DNA of 64,000 nucleotides from Bacteroides eggerthii (GCF_025146565.1 NZ_CP102258.1:2822001-2886000), one strand, 5' to 3'. Positions 26,853 through 34,954 are shown, counted from the first letter of the stretch. The notes: generated by a model not told the origin, from the letters alone. Numbers and translations: made by a program.

Positions 26853-27479
26853 ATGAAAAGGCAGTTTGTTTTTTTTGCCATGATGATTTTTGCTGTCATG
26901 GTTTTTGCACAGGGAGTTTATACCAAGCCTTGTACTGATAAAGCTTTGGAGAAGAAAGCTTTGAAATGGGTTAACAGCGGAAAATGGCGCAATGGTTTCA
27001 AAATGGCTACACCGCATGAAAGTGTGAATGTCGTGGAATTCTATACTCAATATAAAAAGAATCCTGAACAGTGGAAGGCAATGTTTAAGTGGCTTTCGAC
27101 TCGTGATTTGCTTACAATAGAGAAAGGGAAATATACTATTGAGGGTACAAAACTTATTGCCAGCGTAGAGGACAGCGAGAACGGTGATTTATCGAAGCGT
27201 AAAAGCGAGAGCCATTATAAGCATATTGATTTCCAATTTGTAGTAAAAGGTACTGAACGTTTCGGTATCATAGACCATGAAACAAGTAAGTCTAATTCTC
27301 AATATCGTCCTGATGTAATCCATTATGAATACGATAACAATAAAACTCTTTTCTATGATTCGACACCTGACAAGTTTTTTATTTTCTTTCCGGATGATTG
27401 GCATATCGCCAAAATCAAAACAGATCTTACAGACCAAAAAATAAGGGTTATTGTGGTGAAGTTAGATTATATAAAATAA
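26853..27479 (+). CDS. Secreted YhcH/YjgK/YiaL-family protein
   Basis: A 208-aa second member of the DUF386 family, here with a signal peptide (MKRQFVFFAMMIFAVMVFA-Q). After an extra N-terminal region (about 20-65) it has the family core: ESHYKHIDFQFVVKGTERFGI, and the FFIFFPDDWHIAKI motif that corresponds to FFPQDGHAPGI in the cytoplasmic paralogue at 23072. A periplasmic location suggests it binds or isomerises a sugar there (inference). Its stop overlaps the 3' side of a recombinase remnant on the other strand, which marks the start of the accessory island. Confidence 0.82.
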   Translation: MKRQFVFFAMMIFAVMVFAQGVYTKPCTDKALEKKALKWVNSGKWRNGFKMATPHESVNVVEFYTQYKKNPEQWKAMFKWLSTRDLLTIEKGKYTIEGTKLIASVEDSENGDLSKRKSESHYKHIDFQFVVKGTERFGIIDHETSKSNSQYRPDVIHYEYDNNKTLFYDSTPDKFFIFFPDDWHIAKIKTDLTDQKIRVIVVKLDYIK

Positions 27480-27635
27480 GTGATTCCTATAACCCATCCG
27501 AGATGCAAGCTCAAAGGCGAAATGGGCAAAGGTTTTGCGGGCAGAATAGTATCCCACCTTTTGATTGATATTGAACGATTCGGCAAGTACATTCAAGCTA
27601 CGTGTCAGATACTGGTAAAATTTGAGTATGTAAAT
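27462..27635 (-). pseudogene. Tyrosine recombinase (integrase) remnant
   Basis: The minus-strand frame reads KFYQYLTRSLNVLAESFNIN, then KVGYYSARKTFAHFAFEL, which matches the region of Bacteroides-type tyrosine recombinases around the box II arginine (H/SxRxTF). The frame opens after a stop at 27636-27638 and leaves the family pattern after FAFEL, ending at 27462. The C-terminal catalytic tyrosine part and all of the N-terminus are missing. It is a decayed fragment of an integrase and a sign that a mobile element once entered here. Confidence 0.55.
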
Positions 27636-27754
27636 TTATATTCGAATTTGAGTTTTCCGGTATTACCATTGACTACTTGGTCTCACACGAAATCCGAAAA
27701 AATGGGTTGCAAACCTATAGCTGTTTTATGGTAATTGAAATAAACTCTAATAAT

Positions 27755-28068
27755 ATGATGACTGAAGACAACAATTACAAAGATGATTCTACAAACTCCA
27801 AGAAGAGTTACCCCGAGTTACTTAAATCAGAACATTGGAAGAATAGGCGCCTATTGAAAGGAGATATGTGCTTGGACTCGGAATTGGAGCTGTACTAATA
27901 GGAATAGGATATTGGATGGCTAAAAAAGTGGCGCATCAGTTTGTATATGGAGGAATTTTAAAATACCCTATTTATCAACATAATAAAATTACAAAAACAA
28001 TTATTGGCTTTGGTTTATTAATATCTACTAATTTCTTTATCCGAATACTAATTTTATTAGCTTTATAA
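27755..28068 (+). pseudogene. Possible frameshifted two-TM membrane protein
   Basis: Frame one runs from ATG 27755 (MMTEDNNYKDD ... HWKNRRLLKGDM) to a stop at 27898. A second frame from GTG 27868, preceded by AAAGGAGAT, encodes LGLGIGAVLIGIGYWMAKK and a second hydrophobic segment IIGFGLLISTNFFIRILILLAL to 28068. Joined by a frameshift near 27860 they would make one ~100-aa protein with a charged N-terminus and two membrane helices. Alternatively the second frame is an intact 66-aa membrane protein translated from the GTG. I do not recognise a family. Confidence 0.35.
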
Positions 28069-28126
28069 CCACCAAACGCTTGCATAGGTCGTAAACCGAG
28101 TGTAGGCTTTTAAAAAAATACAACAA

Positions 28127-28702
28127 ATGAACTTTCATGACACAAATATTCAAGTAGCAATTATAGGTTTCAGTGGTGTAATTATAGGAGTTCTCTTGAC
28201 CTTCTTGGGTGTAATTATTAATAATATAGCACAACGAAAAAGAGAAAAGGACAAATTTAAACAAGAAGTCTATCTCAAAGAAGATGAAAAACGATATAAA
28301 CAGAATCAAGACAAAATTAATGCAATTGTTGAGATTGTTAAATTATTAAATTATTTTGAGGATGCTATTTCTTTGACTTCAAGCTCTATAGATACAACAA
28401 AAAAAGCATCTATTATCCAAAATAATGAGAACTATAAAAGAGATAAAAAGAAACTTCATAGATTAGATAGTTTAGTATGCGTGTATACACCAAATTTTTA
28501 CGACAAAGTTCGAATAATAACGAGAAACCATGGTACATACCGACTTGCACAAAGTAACTTAATTGCAAATGAAGCCAACAAAGAGTTAGAAGATATGGCT
28601 CTAAATGAAGTGATACAAATTACACAGAAGTGTAGTGAAAATATATCTGAACTGAGGTATGATTTACGTGATTTATGCGAAAAGTTATTAGACTTCAATT
28701 AA
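28127..28702 (+). CDS. Membrane-anchored coiled-coil hypothetical protein
   Basis: A 191-aa protein with one N-terminal transmembrane helix (about 8-33: VAIIGFSGVIIGVLLTFLGVI) followed by a long, Lys/Glu-rich, probably helical cytoplasmic part (IAQRKREKDKFKQEVYLKED and on). No family recognised. Low GC and a position between an integrase remnant and phage genes suggest horizontally acquired cargo. It ends at a bidirectional hairpin. Confidence 0.6.
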   Translation: MNFHDTNIQVAIIGFSGVIIGVLLTFLGVIINNIAQRKREKDKFKQEVYLKEDEKRYKQNQDKINAIVEIVKLLNYFEDAISLTSSSIDTTKKASIIQNNENYKRDKKKLHRLDSLVCVYTPNFYDKVRIITRNHGTYRLAQSNLIANEANKELEDMALNEVIQITQKCSENISELRYDLRDLCEKLLDFN

Positions 28703-28722
28703 TTCACGTATAAATTGCCGAG

Positions 28723-28757
28723 AAGTAAAGCCAGATTTTTTCGGCTTTTACTTTAAT
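28723..28757. terminator. Bidirectional terminator between the coiled-coil gene and the phage fragment
   Basis: AAGTAAAGCC pairs with GGCTTTTACTT around a T-rich loop between convergent genes. Confidence 0.6.
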
Positions 28758-28788
28758 GTTTGAATCGTTAAAAACATATCCTACCTCC

Positions 28789-29385
28789 TTACTCGTTAAA
28801 TTCAAACCATCCCTTCATGTTGGCTTTATCGTTCTCGGAGAACGGCATAACCAATTTTGAAGGCTCAACTTCTGCGGCTGTACGAAGCAATGAAACCAGT
28901 GTAATTCCGTCCTCAACCTTTGTACGGTTGAACAAGGCCGAATTAGCTACATGCTTTTGATTTAAACCATCAACTGCAACCGCATTGAATAATACGGCAT
29001 CTTTGGCGATATTTTCACCGAAAGCAGCCTTAATGGTCAATACGTCATATTTCTTGTTGGTTTTGTCGATAGCCGTTACTTCCGCACCTTTCGTACCGCT
29101 TCCAACAAACATGCCCACATAAGCCAAAGAGTTCTTGGCTACTTTGATAGACAAAGCCTTTCCATCAGTGGTATAGGCTTCTACAACTCTCACATTGATT
29201 ACCGCATAAGAGAACTTGTTTTTCAAGTCCGCACAAATCGGTGTAAATCCGGGAAGAAAACTTCCCACGACAAGGTTCTGCGTGTCGAGTTTGAACGAGC
29301 CACGTCTACGAATACTAGTCTGGACATCGTAGCGTTCCTCTTGTTCAATAGGCGGAGCCAAGTCATACTTAAATCCTGCTGACAT
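28789..29385 (-). CDS. Phage capsid-associated protein (head decoration/fiber-like)
   Basis: A 198-aa protein with no signal peptide, placed directly after a scaffold-like gene (2-nt gap), as capsid or head-decoration genes are. It is beta-rich and Ala/Gly/Val-rich: GSFKLDTQNLVVGSFLPGF, VGMFVGSGTKGAEVTAIDK, and a C-terminal NDKANMKGWFEFNE. It resembles proteins annotated as head fiber or decoration in Bacteroides prophages; the exact family is not certain. No portal, terminase, tail or lysis gene is present, so this is an isolated phage fragment. Confidence 0.5.
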   Translation of the reverse strand: MSAGFKYDLAPPIEQEERYDVQTSIRRRGSFKLDTQNLVVGSFLPGFTPICADLKNKFSYAVINVRVVEAYTTDGKALSIKVAKNSLAYVGMFVGSGTKGAEVTAIDKTNKKYDVLTIKAAFGENIAKDAVLFNAVAVDGLNQKHVANSALFNRTKVEDGITLVSLLRTAAEVEPSKLVMPFSENDKANMKGWFEFNE

Positions 29386-29387
29386 AA

Positions 29388-30053
29388 TTAATTTTTGTTT
29401 TGTTCAACAATAGTTTTCGGTCCCTCATCAATCATATTAGCGATAGATTCAGATTCTTTCTCAATCTTCGTTTCTGCTGATTCGGGAGGGGTTACGCCTT
29501 TGAAGCCGTCATTTGCGAACTCCTGTATCAAGTCCTTGAAATAAACATCCAAGTCCTCATCGTCCTTGATGGCGCACCCCTTAGCGTAGTTTTCGGGAAT
29601 ACCATACTCCTTAGCCTTTGCAAGAATCTGCTCCTGTCGGGTAGCCTGTAACTTCTCAGCCTTAAACTGAGCGAGTTCATCGGAAAGAGGCTTGACAGCA
29701 GCACTCACTGCATTCGCAATGATGGTTGCCATGTCTGCCTTATCTTCCGGTTTTGGATTTGGGCCAGGATTAGAATTAGGATTCTCGATTTTCGTTTTCA
29801 ATTCGTCCAATTGCTTTTGTAGACCCGATTTTTCGTTTCTAACAGTATCAATGTCCTCTTGAAAAGCTTTTAAAAGTCCTTCGCCCCCACTAATAGCGGT
29901 TTCTATTTGACTTTCTTCAGCTACGGTTTTAGATAAATAGTCAGCCACCCCGTCAAACGCTTTATCACCAAACCCAAAGGTTTTATACTTCGTTTTTAGT
30001 GCTACTAAGATTTTTTCTTTCATACCGTATGAATTATTAAATTTGAAATTCAA
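29388..30053 (-). CDS. Phage scaffold-like protein
   Basis: A 221-aa protein of phage scaffold type: an N-terminal helical part (KEKILVALKTKYKTFGFGDKAFDG), a coiled coil (DIDTVRNEKSGLQKQLDELK), a Pro/Asn-rich hinge (PNSNPGPNPKPEDK), another helical part rich in Ala/Lys, and an acidic tail. An in-frame ATG at 30023 (MKEKIL) is an alternative start. It lies 2 nt upstream of the capsid-associated gene. A TACTTTCG box near 30057-30064 on the minus strand is one base off the promoter consensus. Confidence 0.55.
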   Translation of the reverse strand: MNFKFNNSYGMKEKILVALKTKYKTFGFGDKAFDGVADYLSKTVAEESQIETAISGGEGLLKAFQEDIDTVRNEKSGLQKQLDELKTKIENPNSNPGPNPKPEDKADMATIIANAVSAAVKPLSDELAQFKAEKLQATRQEQILAKAKEYGIPENYAKGCAIKDDEDLDVYFKDLIQEFANDGFKGVTPPESAETKIEKESESIANMIDEGPKTIVEQNKN

Positions 30054-30309
30054 TTTGCGAAAGTAAAAATACGACCAATACAGGTGATTAGTAAATATTT
30101 AAGTTCTCCATTCGTGACAACCGTCTTGATGTCACGAATACGGTATAAAAGTAAGAAGTAACTGGGTGAAAGGGGAATAATTAGAGGTGGAATACACGAC
30201 AATCATTCCATTGTCGTAAAAAGGAAAGGAAAAGACATAAAAAAGCGTGAAACCGAGTGGAATCACACCATACATGAAAAAAGAGTAGAACTAAATGCAC
30301 AAATATTCG
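30054..30309. other. Spacer between phage fragment and IS256-family element
   Basis: No intact gene. Two hairpins: ATTCGTGAC/GTCACGAAT (30110-30139) and ACGACAAT/ATTGTCGT (30196-30217). On the plus strand an open frame with protein-like composition (HEKRVELNAQIFGD near its end) runs up to the insertion sequence without a start codon; it may be a truncated gene. Confidence 0.3.
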
Positions 30310-30313
30310 GAGA

Positions 30314-31694
30314 CGTAAAATAAACTGTGTCATGCGGCGTTTTCTTCCAAGCTCATCGGTCGGGGATCGGCCAGCGCCAAGGGGGTGCACCAGCACTCCC
30401 GACGAGCGTAAAGTTACAACAATTTAAATCTGTCTCCAAACTTTATCGCTAATTGTTGTGCGATGGCCGCCCAGTTGGCTATGGGCATGGTCCATTTCTT
30501 GCGTATGTTGCGGTAAGCGAGATAAACCAACTTTTCAAGGGCGGTGTCGTTAGGGAACACGCCCTTGTTTTTTGTCACTTTCCGCACTTGGCGGTGATAG
30601 CCCTCGACTGTATTCGTGGTATAAATCATACGTCGTATATCCGACGTAAACTGGAAGTATTCAGTAAGCCTTTCCCAGTTATCCTGCCAAGACTTGATAA
30701 CGATAGGGTATTTCTCACCCCATTTTTCTTCCAGATTAAAAAGTCCTGTCTCAGCGGATTCCTTATTTACCGCACCATAGACATGTTTCAGATCCCTCAT
30801 GAACTCTTTTTGGTGCTTGCTGCCGACATACTTGATGGAGTTACGTATCTGATGGACAATACAGAGCTGGACAATAGTATCAGGAAACACACTTTGGATA
30901 GCGTCTGGGAAGCCTTTCAATCCGTCAACACAAGCTATGAGTATGTCACAGACACCACGGGTCTGCAAGTCTGTCAATACATTCAGCCAGAAGTTCGCGC
31001 CCTCATTCTTAGAGATATACATCCCTAACAGATCCTTATGTCCCTCGCTGTCCAGAGCCAGTACATTGTAAATCGCACGGGTTACGGCACAGCCTCTCTC
31101 GTCCATTACCTTATAATGGATGGCATCCATCCAGACTATCGGATAAACGCTGTCCAGGCTACGGGAACGCCATGCCTTTATTTCCGGAAGTACACGATCG
31201 GTGATGGCGCTAATTGTCTCAGCAGACACACGATTACCCAAGTTCTCCTCCATCCAGTCACTTATCTCACGTGTGCTGTTTCCCAAAGCATAAAGTCCGA
31301 TGATACGGTCTGCAACACCTTCTGCAAGAATGGTTTCACGCTTTTTTATGAACTGGGGTTCAAAGGTGGAGTTACGGTCACGAGGGGTAGATACGGTGAC
31401 TTCTCCCATCGAAGTCTGTACTTGTTTTTGCATCTTGCCATTACGACGGTTGCCACTCATGCGTTCATCCTCAGAAAGATGAGCGTCCATCTCACCTTCA
31501 AGGGCAGCATTTAATATACTCTCCAACAACGGAGCAAAAGCACCGTCCTTACCTAACAAGGGTTTACCAGACTTCAACTGTTCAAGAGCCTTGTTCTTGA
31601 TACTTTCAAAATCAAATTCTTCACTCATAAAATAAACTGTGTTAGCAAAGTTAATATTTTATTCTTTTCCTTAGCTGACACAGTTCAAATTACG
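30314..31694 (-). mobile_element. IS256-family insertion sequence
   Basis: Bounded by 19-nt imperfect terminal inverted repeats: CGTAAAATAAACTGTGTCA at 30314-30332 and, on the other strand, CGTAATTTGAACTGTGTCA at 31694-31676 (16 of 19 match). A third copy of AAAATAAACTGTGT lies directly upstream of the transposase ATG (from about 31629). The outermost bases are uncertain by a few nt. I see no target duplication next to the repeats. The left end (30333-30413) is a GC-rich hairpin-forming stretch. Confidence 0.8.
30414..31628 (-). CDS. IS256-family (Mutator-type) transposase
   Basis: A 404-aa DDE transposase. Typical features are the N-terminal ALEGEMDAHLSEDERMSGNRRNG, the first Asp in YPIVWMDAIHYKV, the second Asp in IACVDGLKGFPDAI, the conserved CIVHQIRNS motif, and the catalytic Glu region TNTVEGYHRQVRKVTKNKGVFP. 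The frame appears intact and full length, so the element may be active. Higher GC than the flanking phage and cargo genes. Confidence 0.93.
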   Translation of the reverse strand: MSEEFDFESIKNKALEQLKSGKPLLGKDGAFAPLLESILNAALEGEMDAHLSEDERMSGNRRNGKMQKQVQTSMGEVTVSTPRDRNSTFEPQFIKKRETILAEGVADRIIGLYALGNSTREISDWMEENLGNRVSAETISAITDRVLPEIKAWRSRSLDSVYPIVWMDAIHYKVMDERGCAVTRAIYNVLALDSEGHKDLLGMYISKNEGANFWLNVLTDLQTRGVCDILIACVDGLKGFPDAIQSVFPDTIVQLCIVHQIRNSIKYVGSKHQKEFMRDLKHVYGAVNKESAETGLFNLEEKWGEKYPIVIKSWQDNWERLTEYFQFTSDIRRMIYTTNTVEGYHRQVRKVTKNKGVFPNDTALEKLVYLAYRNIRKKWTMPIANWAAIAQQLAIKFGDRFKLL

Positions 31695-31794
31695 GACTCT
31701 ATGAGAGGCACAATCCATCACCTATTGTCAAATTTATATGGGATGATGAATTTGGCAATAACAGAGAAAGAGAGCAAACGTTAAACTTAACGTT

Positions 31795-31935
31795 CTAACA
31801 TTTTATTTTATCTCTGTATTCTTTCATTATTTTATTGTATCTTTTAGTATTTCTATGCACCATTAAAAAGGTAAATAAGCTAATGACAAGACTTAATGAC
31901 GCAATAATTATTCTAACAACCTCATCATAATGCAT
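31795..31935 (-). CDS. Very small single-TM membrane protein (46 aa)
   Basis: An ATG-initiated frame of 46 codons: a short acidic start (MHYDEVV), one hydrophobic helix (IIIASLSLVISLFTFLMV, residues 9-26) and a basic tail (HRNTKRYNKIMKEYRDKIKC). The charge pattern, a basic tail after one helix, is that of a real bitopic membrane peptide rather than a chance frame. No family recognised. Between it and the IS (31699-31798) the plus strand holds the end of another open frame (KFIWDDEFGNNREREQTL) that enters the IS boundary. Confidence 0.45.
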   Translation of the reverse strand: MHYDEVVRIIIASLSLVISLFTFLMVHRNTKRYNKIMKEYRDKIKC

Positions 31936-32017
31936 TGTATCTCAGGAGTACAACTCCTTATATTTTCGATTTGAGATTATCATTTTAGTATAAACAATAA
32001 ATATTTTGGATGTAAAA

Positions 32018-32048
32018 TTTGTAGTTTTCATAAAAAAACGTACCTTTG
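32018..32048 (+). promoter_or_regulatory. Promoter of tRNA-Arg
   Basis: TTTG (32018-32021), a 19-nt spacer and TACCTTTG (32041-32048), a full consensus match ending 16 nt before the tRNA. Confidence 0.8.
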
Positions 32049-32064
32049 CACCGCAATTGAGGAT

Positions 32065-32138
<74 letters not shown>

Positions 32139-32146
32139 CTTTTATA

Positions 32147-32190
32147 AAATGCTAATAGGTTCATTGATAACTTGTTAGCATTTTCTTTTT
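32147..32190 (+). terminator. Terminator after tRNA-Arg
   Basis: AAAATGCTAA pairs with TTAGCATTTT, followed by CTTTTT. Confidence 0.8.
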
Positions 32191-32237
32191 ATGATTGTTG
32201 CACAACATTTGCACAACTTGCGAATAGGGAAAGAAAA

Positions 32238-32258
32238 AGCCGGGAAATAATTCCGGCT
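32238..32258 (-). terminator. Terminator of the small membrane protein gene
   Basis: On the minus strand AGCCGG/CCGGCT forms a stem followed by TTTTTC, overlapping the stop of the gene at 32257. Confidence 0.7.
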
Positions 32259-32454
32259 ATATTGTTGTTTTAACCCCACCGCTGATTTTGGGAGATGGGT
32301 CGTATTCCGCTTCTCTCCTTCTATTCTCGTCCTCGTCTTTGAGATACTTGTTCCTTATCTCTTTGATGTCATTTGTCATTCCCCATACTTTGAAGAAGAG
32401 GATGATTTGTGGTACTCCGAATATTAGGAGTATGATGGTTAGAAAGTCAATCAT
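32257..32454 (-). CDS. Small membrane protein of the tRNA-Arg island
   Basis: A 65-aa protein: one hydrophobic helix at the start (FLTIILLIFGVPQIILFFKVW, residues 4-24) and a charged tail (IKEIRNKYLKDEDENRRREAEYD). Similar small proteins occur in Bacteroides prophages and conjugative elements. Function unknown. It has its own terminator. Confidence 0.55.
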   Translation of the reverse strand: MIDFLTIILLIFGVPQIILFFKVWGMTNDIKEIRNKYLKDEDENRRREAEYDPSPKISGGVKTTI

Positions 32455-32497
32455 AGCTTTAATTATTTAGTTTGTTCTTTAATTTGTTGAATATTAC

Positions 32498-32505
32498 TAT
32501 CTTTG
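32498..32505 (+). promoter_or_regulatory. Possible promoter -7 box in the island
   Basis: TATCTTTG with a TTTG at 32471-32474 (23-nt gap). Downstream, from ATG 32536 (MKFFLKGVINTAIN), a 107-codon plus frame exists, but its second half is antisense to a better minus-strand gene, so only a short peptide or RNA may be made. Confidence 0.35.
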
Positions 32506-32688
32506 CTTTATAAATCAGTTTGTTATGGAAAGCATATGAAGTTTTTCTTAAAAGGAGTGATAAATACAGCTATTAATATGACACAAAAATTCCAGAAGAA
32601 TCAGCATAATCAAAAGTTTGATCAGTTACTCCCCCACAAATTGGCAATTTCTACAGAAATAATTCTCGAAAGAATCAATTACAGTTTA

Positions 32689-32871
32689 CTACAATTGATA
32701 ATAAGCCTCGTTAGCCATGACGATTGCATCTTCCAAAGTACCACCACTTTGTTCTACAAATGCAATGACAGCATCTATAAATTCGTTGAAAGAAGCAATA
32801 TCTTCGCCAGCTGTTTTTTCATTATACTCTTCTTCTGTAAAATCCAAGCTTTCTATTAATTTTGTCTTCAT
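32689..32871 (-). CDS. Small acidic hypothetical protein
   Basis: A 60-aa acidic protein starting at ATG 32871 (MKTKLIESLDFTEEEY) with helical stretches SFNEFIDAVIAFVEQSGGTLEDAIVMANEAYYQL. An upstream in-frame start at 32940 would add 23 mostly hydrophobic residues but passes through the promoter-like TATTTTTG at 32921-32928. No family recognised; island cargo. Confidence 0.5.
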   Translation of the reverse strand: MKTKLIESLDFTEEEYNEKTAGEDIASFNEFIDAVIAFVEQSGGTLEDAIVMANEAYYQL

Positions 32872-32920
32872 CTTTATTTCAATAATTATTATAGTATTAT
32901 TATATTCAATACCTTTTTTG

Positions 32921-32928
32921 CAAAAATA
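32921..32928 (-). promoter_or_regulatory. Possible promoter -7 box of the small acidic gene
   Basis: The minus strand reads TATTTTTG about 50 nt before ATG 32871. Confidence 0.4.
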
Positions 32929-33000
32929 ATATATCGCCATGACTTCTTAGCTATTATTTGCAAATAATATTTAGGGACATTCATTAAATATTACAAAATC

Positions 33001-33047
33001 AGCCAACTAATTCATACACAAATTATTGCGAATTAGTTGGCTTTTTT
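33001..33047 (+). terminator. Hairpin inside the left end of the IS
   Basis: AGCCAACTAATT pairs with AATTAGTTGGCT, followed by TTTTTT. It would stop outside transcription from reaching the transposase. Confidence 0.75.
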
Positions 33048-33118
33048 GTATCTTTAGGTATTCCCCCGAAAATAAGGTTTGACGGCCAAAACGGGGGAAA
33101 TATCCAAACTAATAAGAT

Positions 33119-34477
33119 ATGGCAAAGATAGTGAATATTTCAGAAATTCACCCTACTTTGGGTTTTACAGAATTTGATATTCTGGAAAAATACCGCAAGA
33201 GTTTTAATGAGAGTGAGCTTGGCAAGCTTCATTCAGTCTTTCCGTTTGAATGTATGGCAAAAGCCGCAGGCCTGTCGGCCCGGCGCCTGGGACGCAGGAA
33301 CAGATTCAGTCCTTCCGCAAAGATCGCCCTTATGGTCCTGAAGGCATACACCGGATTCTCCGACAGGCAACTGGTGGAACATCTGAACGGGAACATACAC
33401 TACCAGATTTTCTGTGGAATTATGATTCCCCCGTCCCTTCCCATAACCAACTTCAAGATAATCAGTGCCATCCGTAATGAGATAGCATCCCGCCTTGACA
33501 TTGATTCTTTCCAGGAGCTCCTGGCTTCACACTGGAAACCTTATCTTGATAACCTTCACGTCTGCATGACCGATGCCACATGCTATGAAAGCCACATGCG
33601 TTTTCCTACGGACATGAAACTCCTTTGGGAAAGCCTCGAATGGCTCTACAGGCATATATGCCGGCATTGCAGGGAGCTGGGCATAAGGCGTCCGCGCAAC
33701 AAATACAGGAATGTGGCGGAATCCTATCTGTCCTACTGCAAGAAAAGAAAGAGGAGAGCTTCAAGGACAAGAATGCTTAAGCGCCGTATGATCAAGCTTC
33801 TTGAAAAGCTCCTCAGTCAAAGGGATGGGATCCATAGCGAGTACGGTGCTTTACTCCGATATACCCAGGATTATCATAAGCGTCTTTCCATCATCAGAAA
33901 GGTGCTTGTACAAGAAAAGGAAATGTTTGAAGGGCGGAAAGTCAGTGACCGCATCGTCAGCATTGACCGTCATTATGTACGTCCCATCGTCAGAGGCAAG
34001 GAAACCAAGTCCGTCGAGTTTGGTGCAAAGGTCAATAATATACAGATAGACGGCATATCGTTCATAGAACACCTCTCGTTCAAGGCATTCAATGAGGGTA
34101 TACGCTTGAAGGACTGTATCCGTATGCAGCAGAAGCTTATGAATGTAAGGGTAAGATGTGTGGCTGCCGATTCCATATATGCCAATAATGCCAACAGAAA
34201 GTTCTGTACAAAATATGGGATATCCACATCCTTTGTGCGCAAGGGAAGGGCGGCCAAAGATGAGCCTTTGAGGAAGGTGCTTAGAAGCGAACTCTCAAAA
34301 GAAAGGGCAACACGGCTTGAAGGAAGCTTCGGCACTCAAAAGCAACATTACTCGCTCTCAAGGATAAAGGCCGGAAACAGGAAGACGGAAATACTGTGGA
34401 TTTTCTTTGGAATACATACGGCAAATGCCATACTGATGATAGAAAAAATCAGAAACAAAACAGCTAAAGCAGCATGA
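33119..34477 (+). CDS. DDE transposase of the IS1182/IS5 type
   Basis: A 452-aa transposase. It has an N-terminal DUF772-like domain (AKIALMVLKAYTGFSDRQLVEHLNGNIHYQIFCG), the first Asp in VCMTDATCYES, a basic middle insertion (KKRKRRASRTRMLKRRM), the second Asp region VRCVAADSIYANNANR, and the third acidic residue in ATRLEGSFGTQKQHYSL. The frame is intact. Family placement between IS1182 and other IS5-like groups is uncertain from reading alone. Confidence 0.88.
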   Translation: MAKIVNISEIHPTLGFTEFDILEKYRKSFNESELGKLHSVFPFECMAKAAGLSARRLGRRNRFSPSAKIALMVLKAYTGFSDRQLVEHLNGNIHYQIFCGIMIPPSLPITNFKIISAIRNEIASRLDIDSFQELLASHWKPYLDNLHVCMTDATCYESHMRFPTDMKLLWESLEWLYRHICRHCRELGIRRPRNKYRNVAESYLSYCKKRKRRASRTRMLKRRMIKLLEKLLSQRDGIHSEYGALLRYTQDYHKRLSIIRKVLVQEKEMFEGRKVSDRIVSIDRHYVRPIVRGKETKSVEFGAKVNNIQIDGISFIEHLSFKAFNEGIRLKDCIRMQQKLMNVRVRCVAADSIYANNANRKFCTKYGISTSFVRKGRAAKDEPLRKVLRSELSKERATRLEGSFGTQKQHYSLSRIKAGNRKTEILWIFFGIHTANAILMIEKIRNKTAKAA

Positions 34478-34582
34478 TATGATTTTACTCACAGAATCAG
34501 AAGAGGTCATCAGACTTCTTCCGGAACGTCATGTCCTGTCGGATAGAATTATGTGAGAAAGCACGGAAAAATGGCAATAAGA

Positions 34583-34632
34583 ATGGCATATGAAGTGGTC
34601 ATGCCCTATCATCTTCATATGCCATCTTATTT
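34583..34632 (+). terminator. Strong hairpin inside the right end of the IS
   Basis: A perfect 13-bp stem ATGGCATATGAAG/CTTCATATGCCAT followed by a T-rich tract. The 34659-34954 spacer beyond it is AT-rich and I see no gene in it. Confidence 0.85.
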
Positions 34633-34954
34633 TTTAGAGACATTTACTGAATATCCCTATTTACCATTGTAATATATTATGGACATTCATTACAAACATG
34701 CAATTTTCTTTGGTAGCTATAATATAATTGAGTTATGCAACCACACCATTCATTCACAATGCAGCCAATAAATGTATATGTTTTTCCAAATAGGATTTTT
34801 CTATTTATATTGATGATATTCAGCCCATTCAGGTTTCATAATGACAGGACAAACAGACAGAATGTTTCTATATAAAAACTAGGCTTCATGACGAAGATAT
34901 ATAGGAAATGATGAAATAAAGATTTATAAAAGGTTACGATATATTTCCAAGACA

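Larger units (their letters stand above)
32973..34658 (+). mobile_element. IS1182/IS5-type insertion sequence with terminal repeats
   Basis: The left end AGGGACATTCATTAAATATT (32973-32992) and the reverse complement of the right end AGGGATATTCAGTAAATGTC (34658-34639) match at 16 of 20 positions. ATTT flanks both sides (32969-32972 and 34659-34662), a possible 4-bp target duplication, though this is weak in AT-rich DNA. The element carries one intact transposase gene, a terminator-like hairpin inside each end, and total length 1686 bp. Confidence 0.75.

Noticed and set aside
27480..27734. Plus-strand 84-codon frame after the secreted YhcH gene
   Set aside because: The opposite strand encodes a recognisable recombinase fragment; the plus frame is its shadow.
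28789..30053. An intact prophage
   Set aside because: Only scaffold-like and capsid-associated genes are present; no terminase, portal, tail, lysis or intact integrase gene is found.
30181..30396. Minus-strand 71-codon frame starting MLVHPLGAGRSP across the left end of the IS
   Set aside because: It spans the IS terminal repeat and the phage spacer, has no family resemblance, and its sequence looks like chance translation.
32503..32859. Plus-strand 118-codon frame in the tRNA-Arg island
   Set aside because: Its second half is antisense to a better minus-strand gene and is Cys/Phe-rich in a chance-like way. Only a short peptide from 32536 remains possible.
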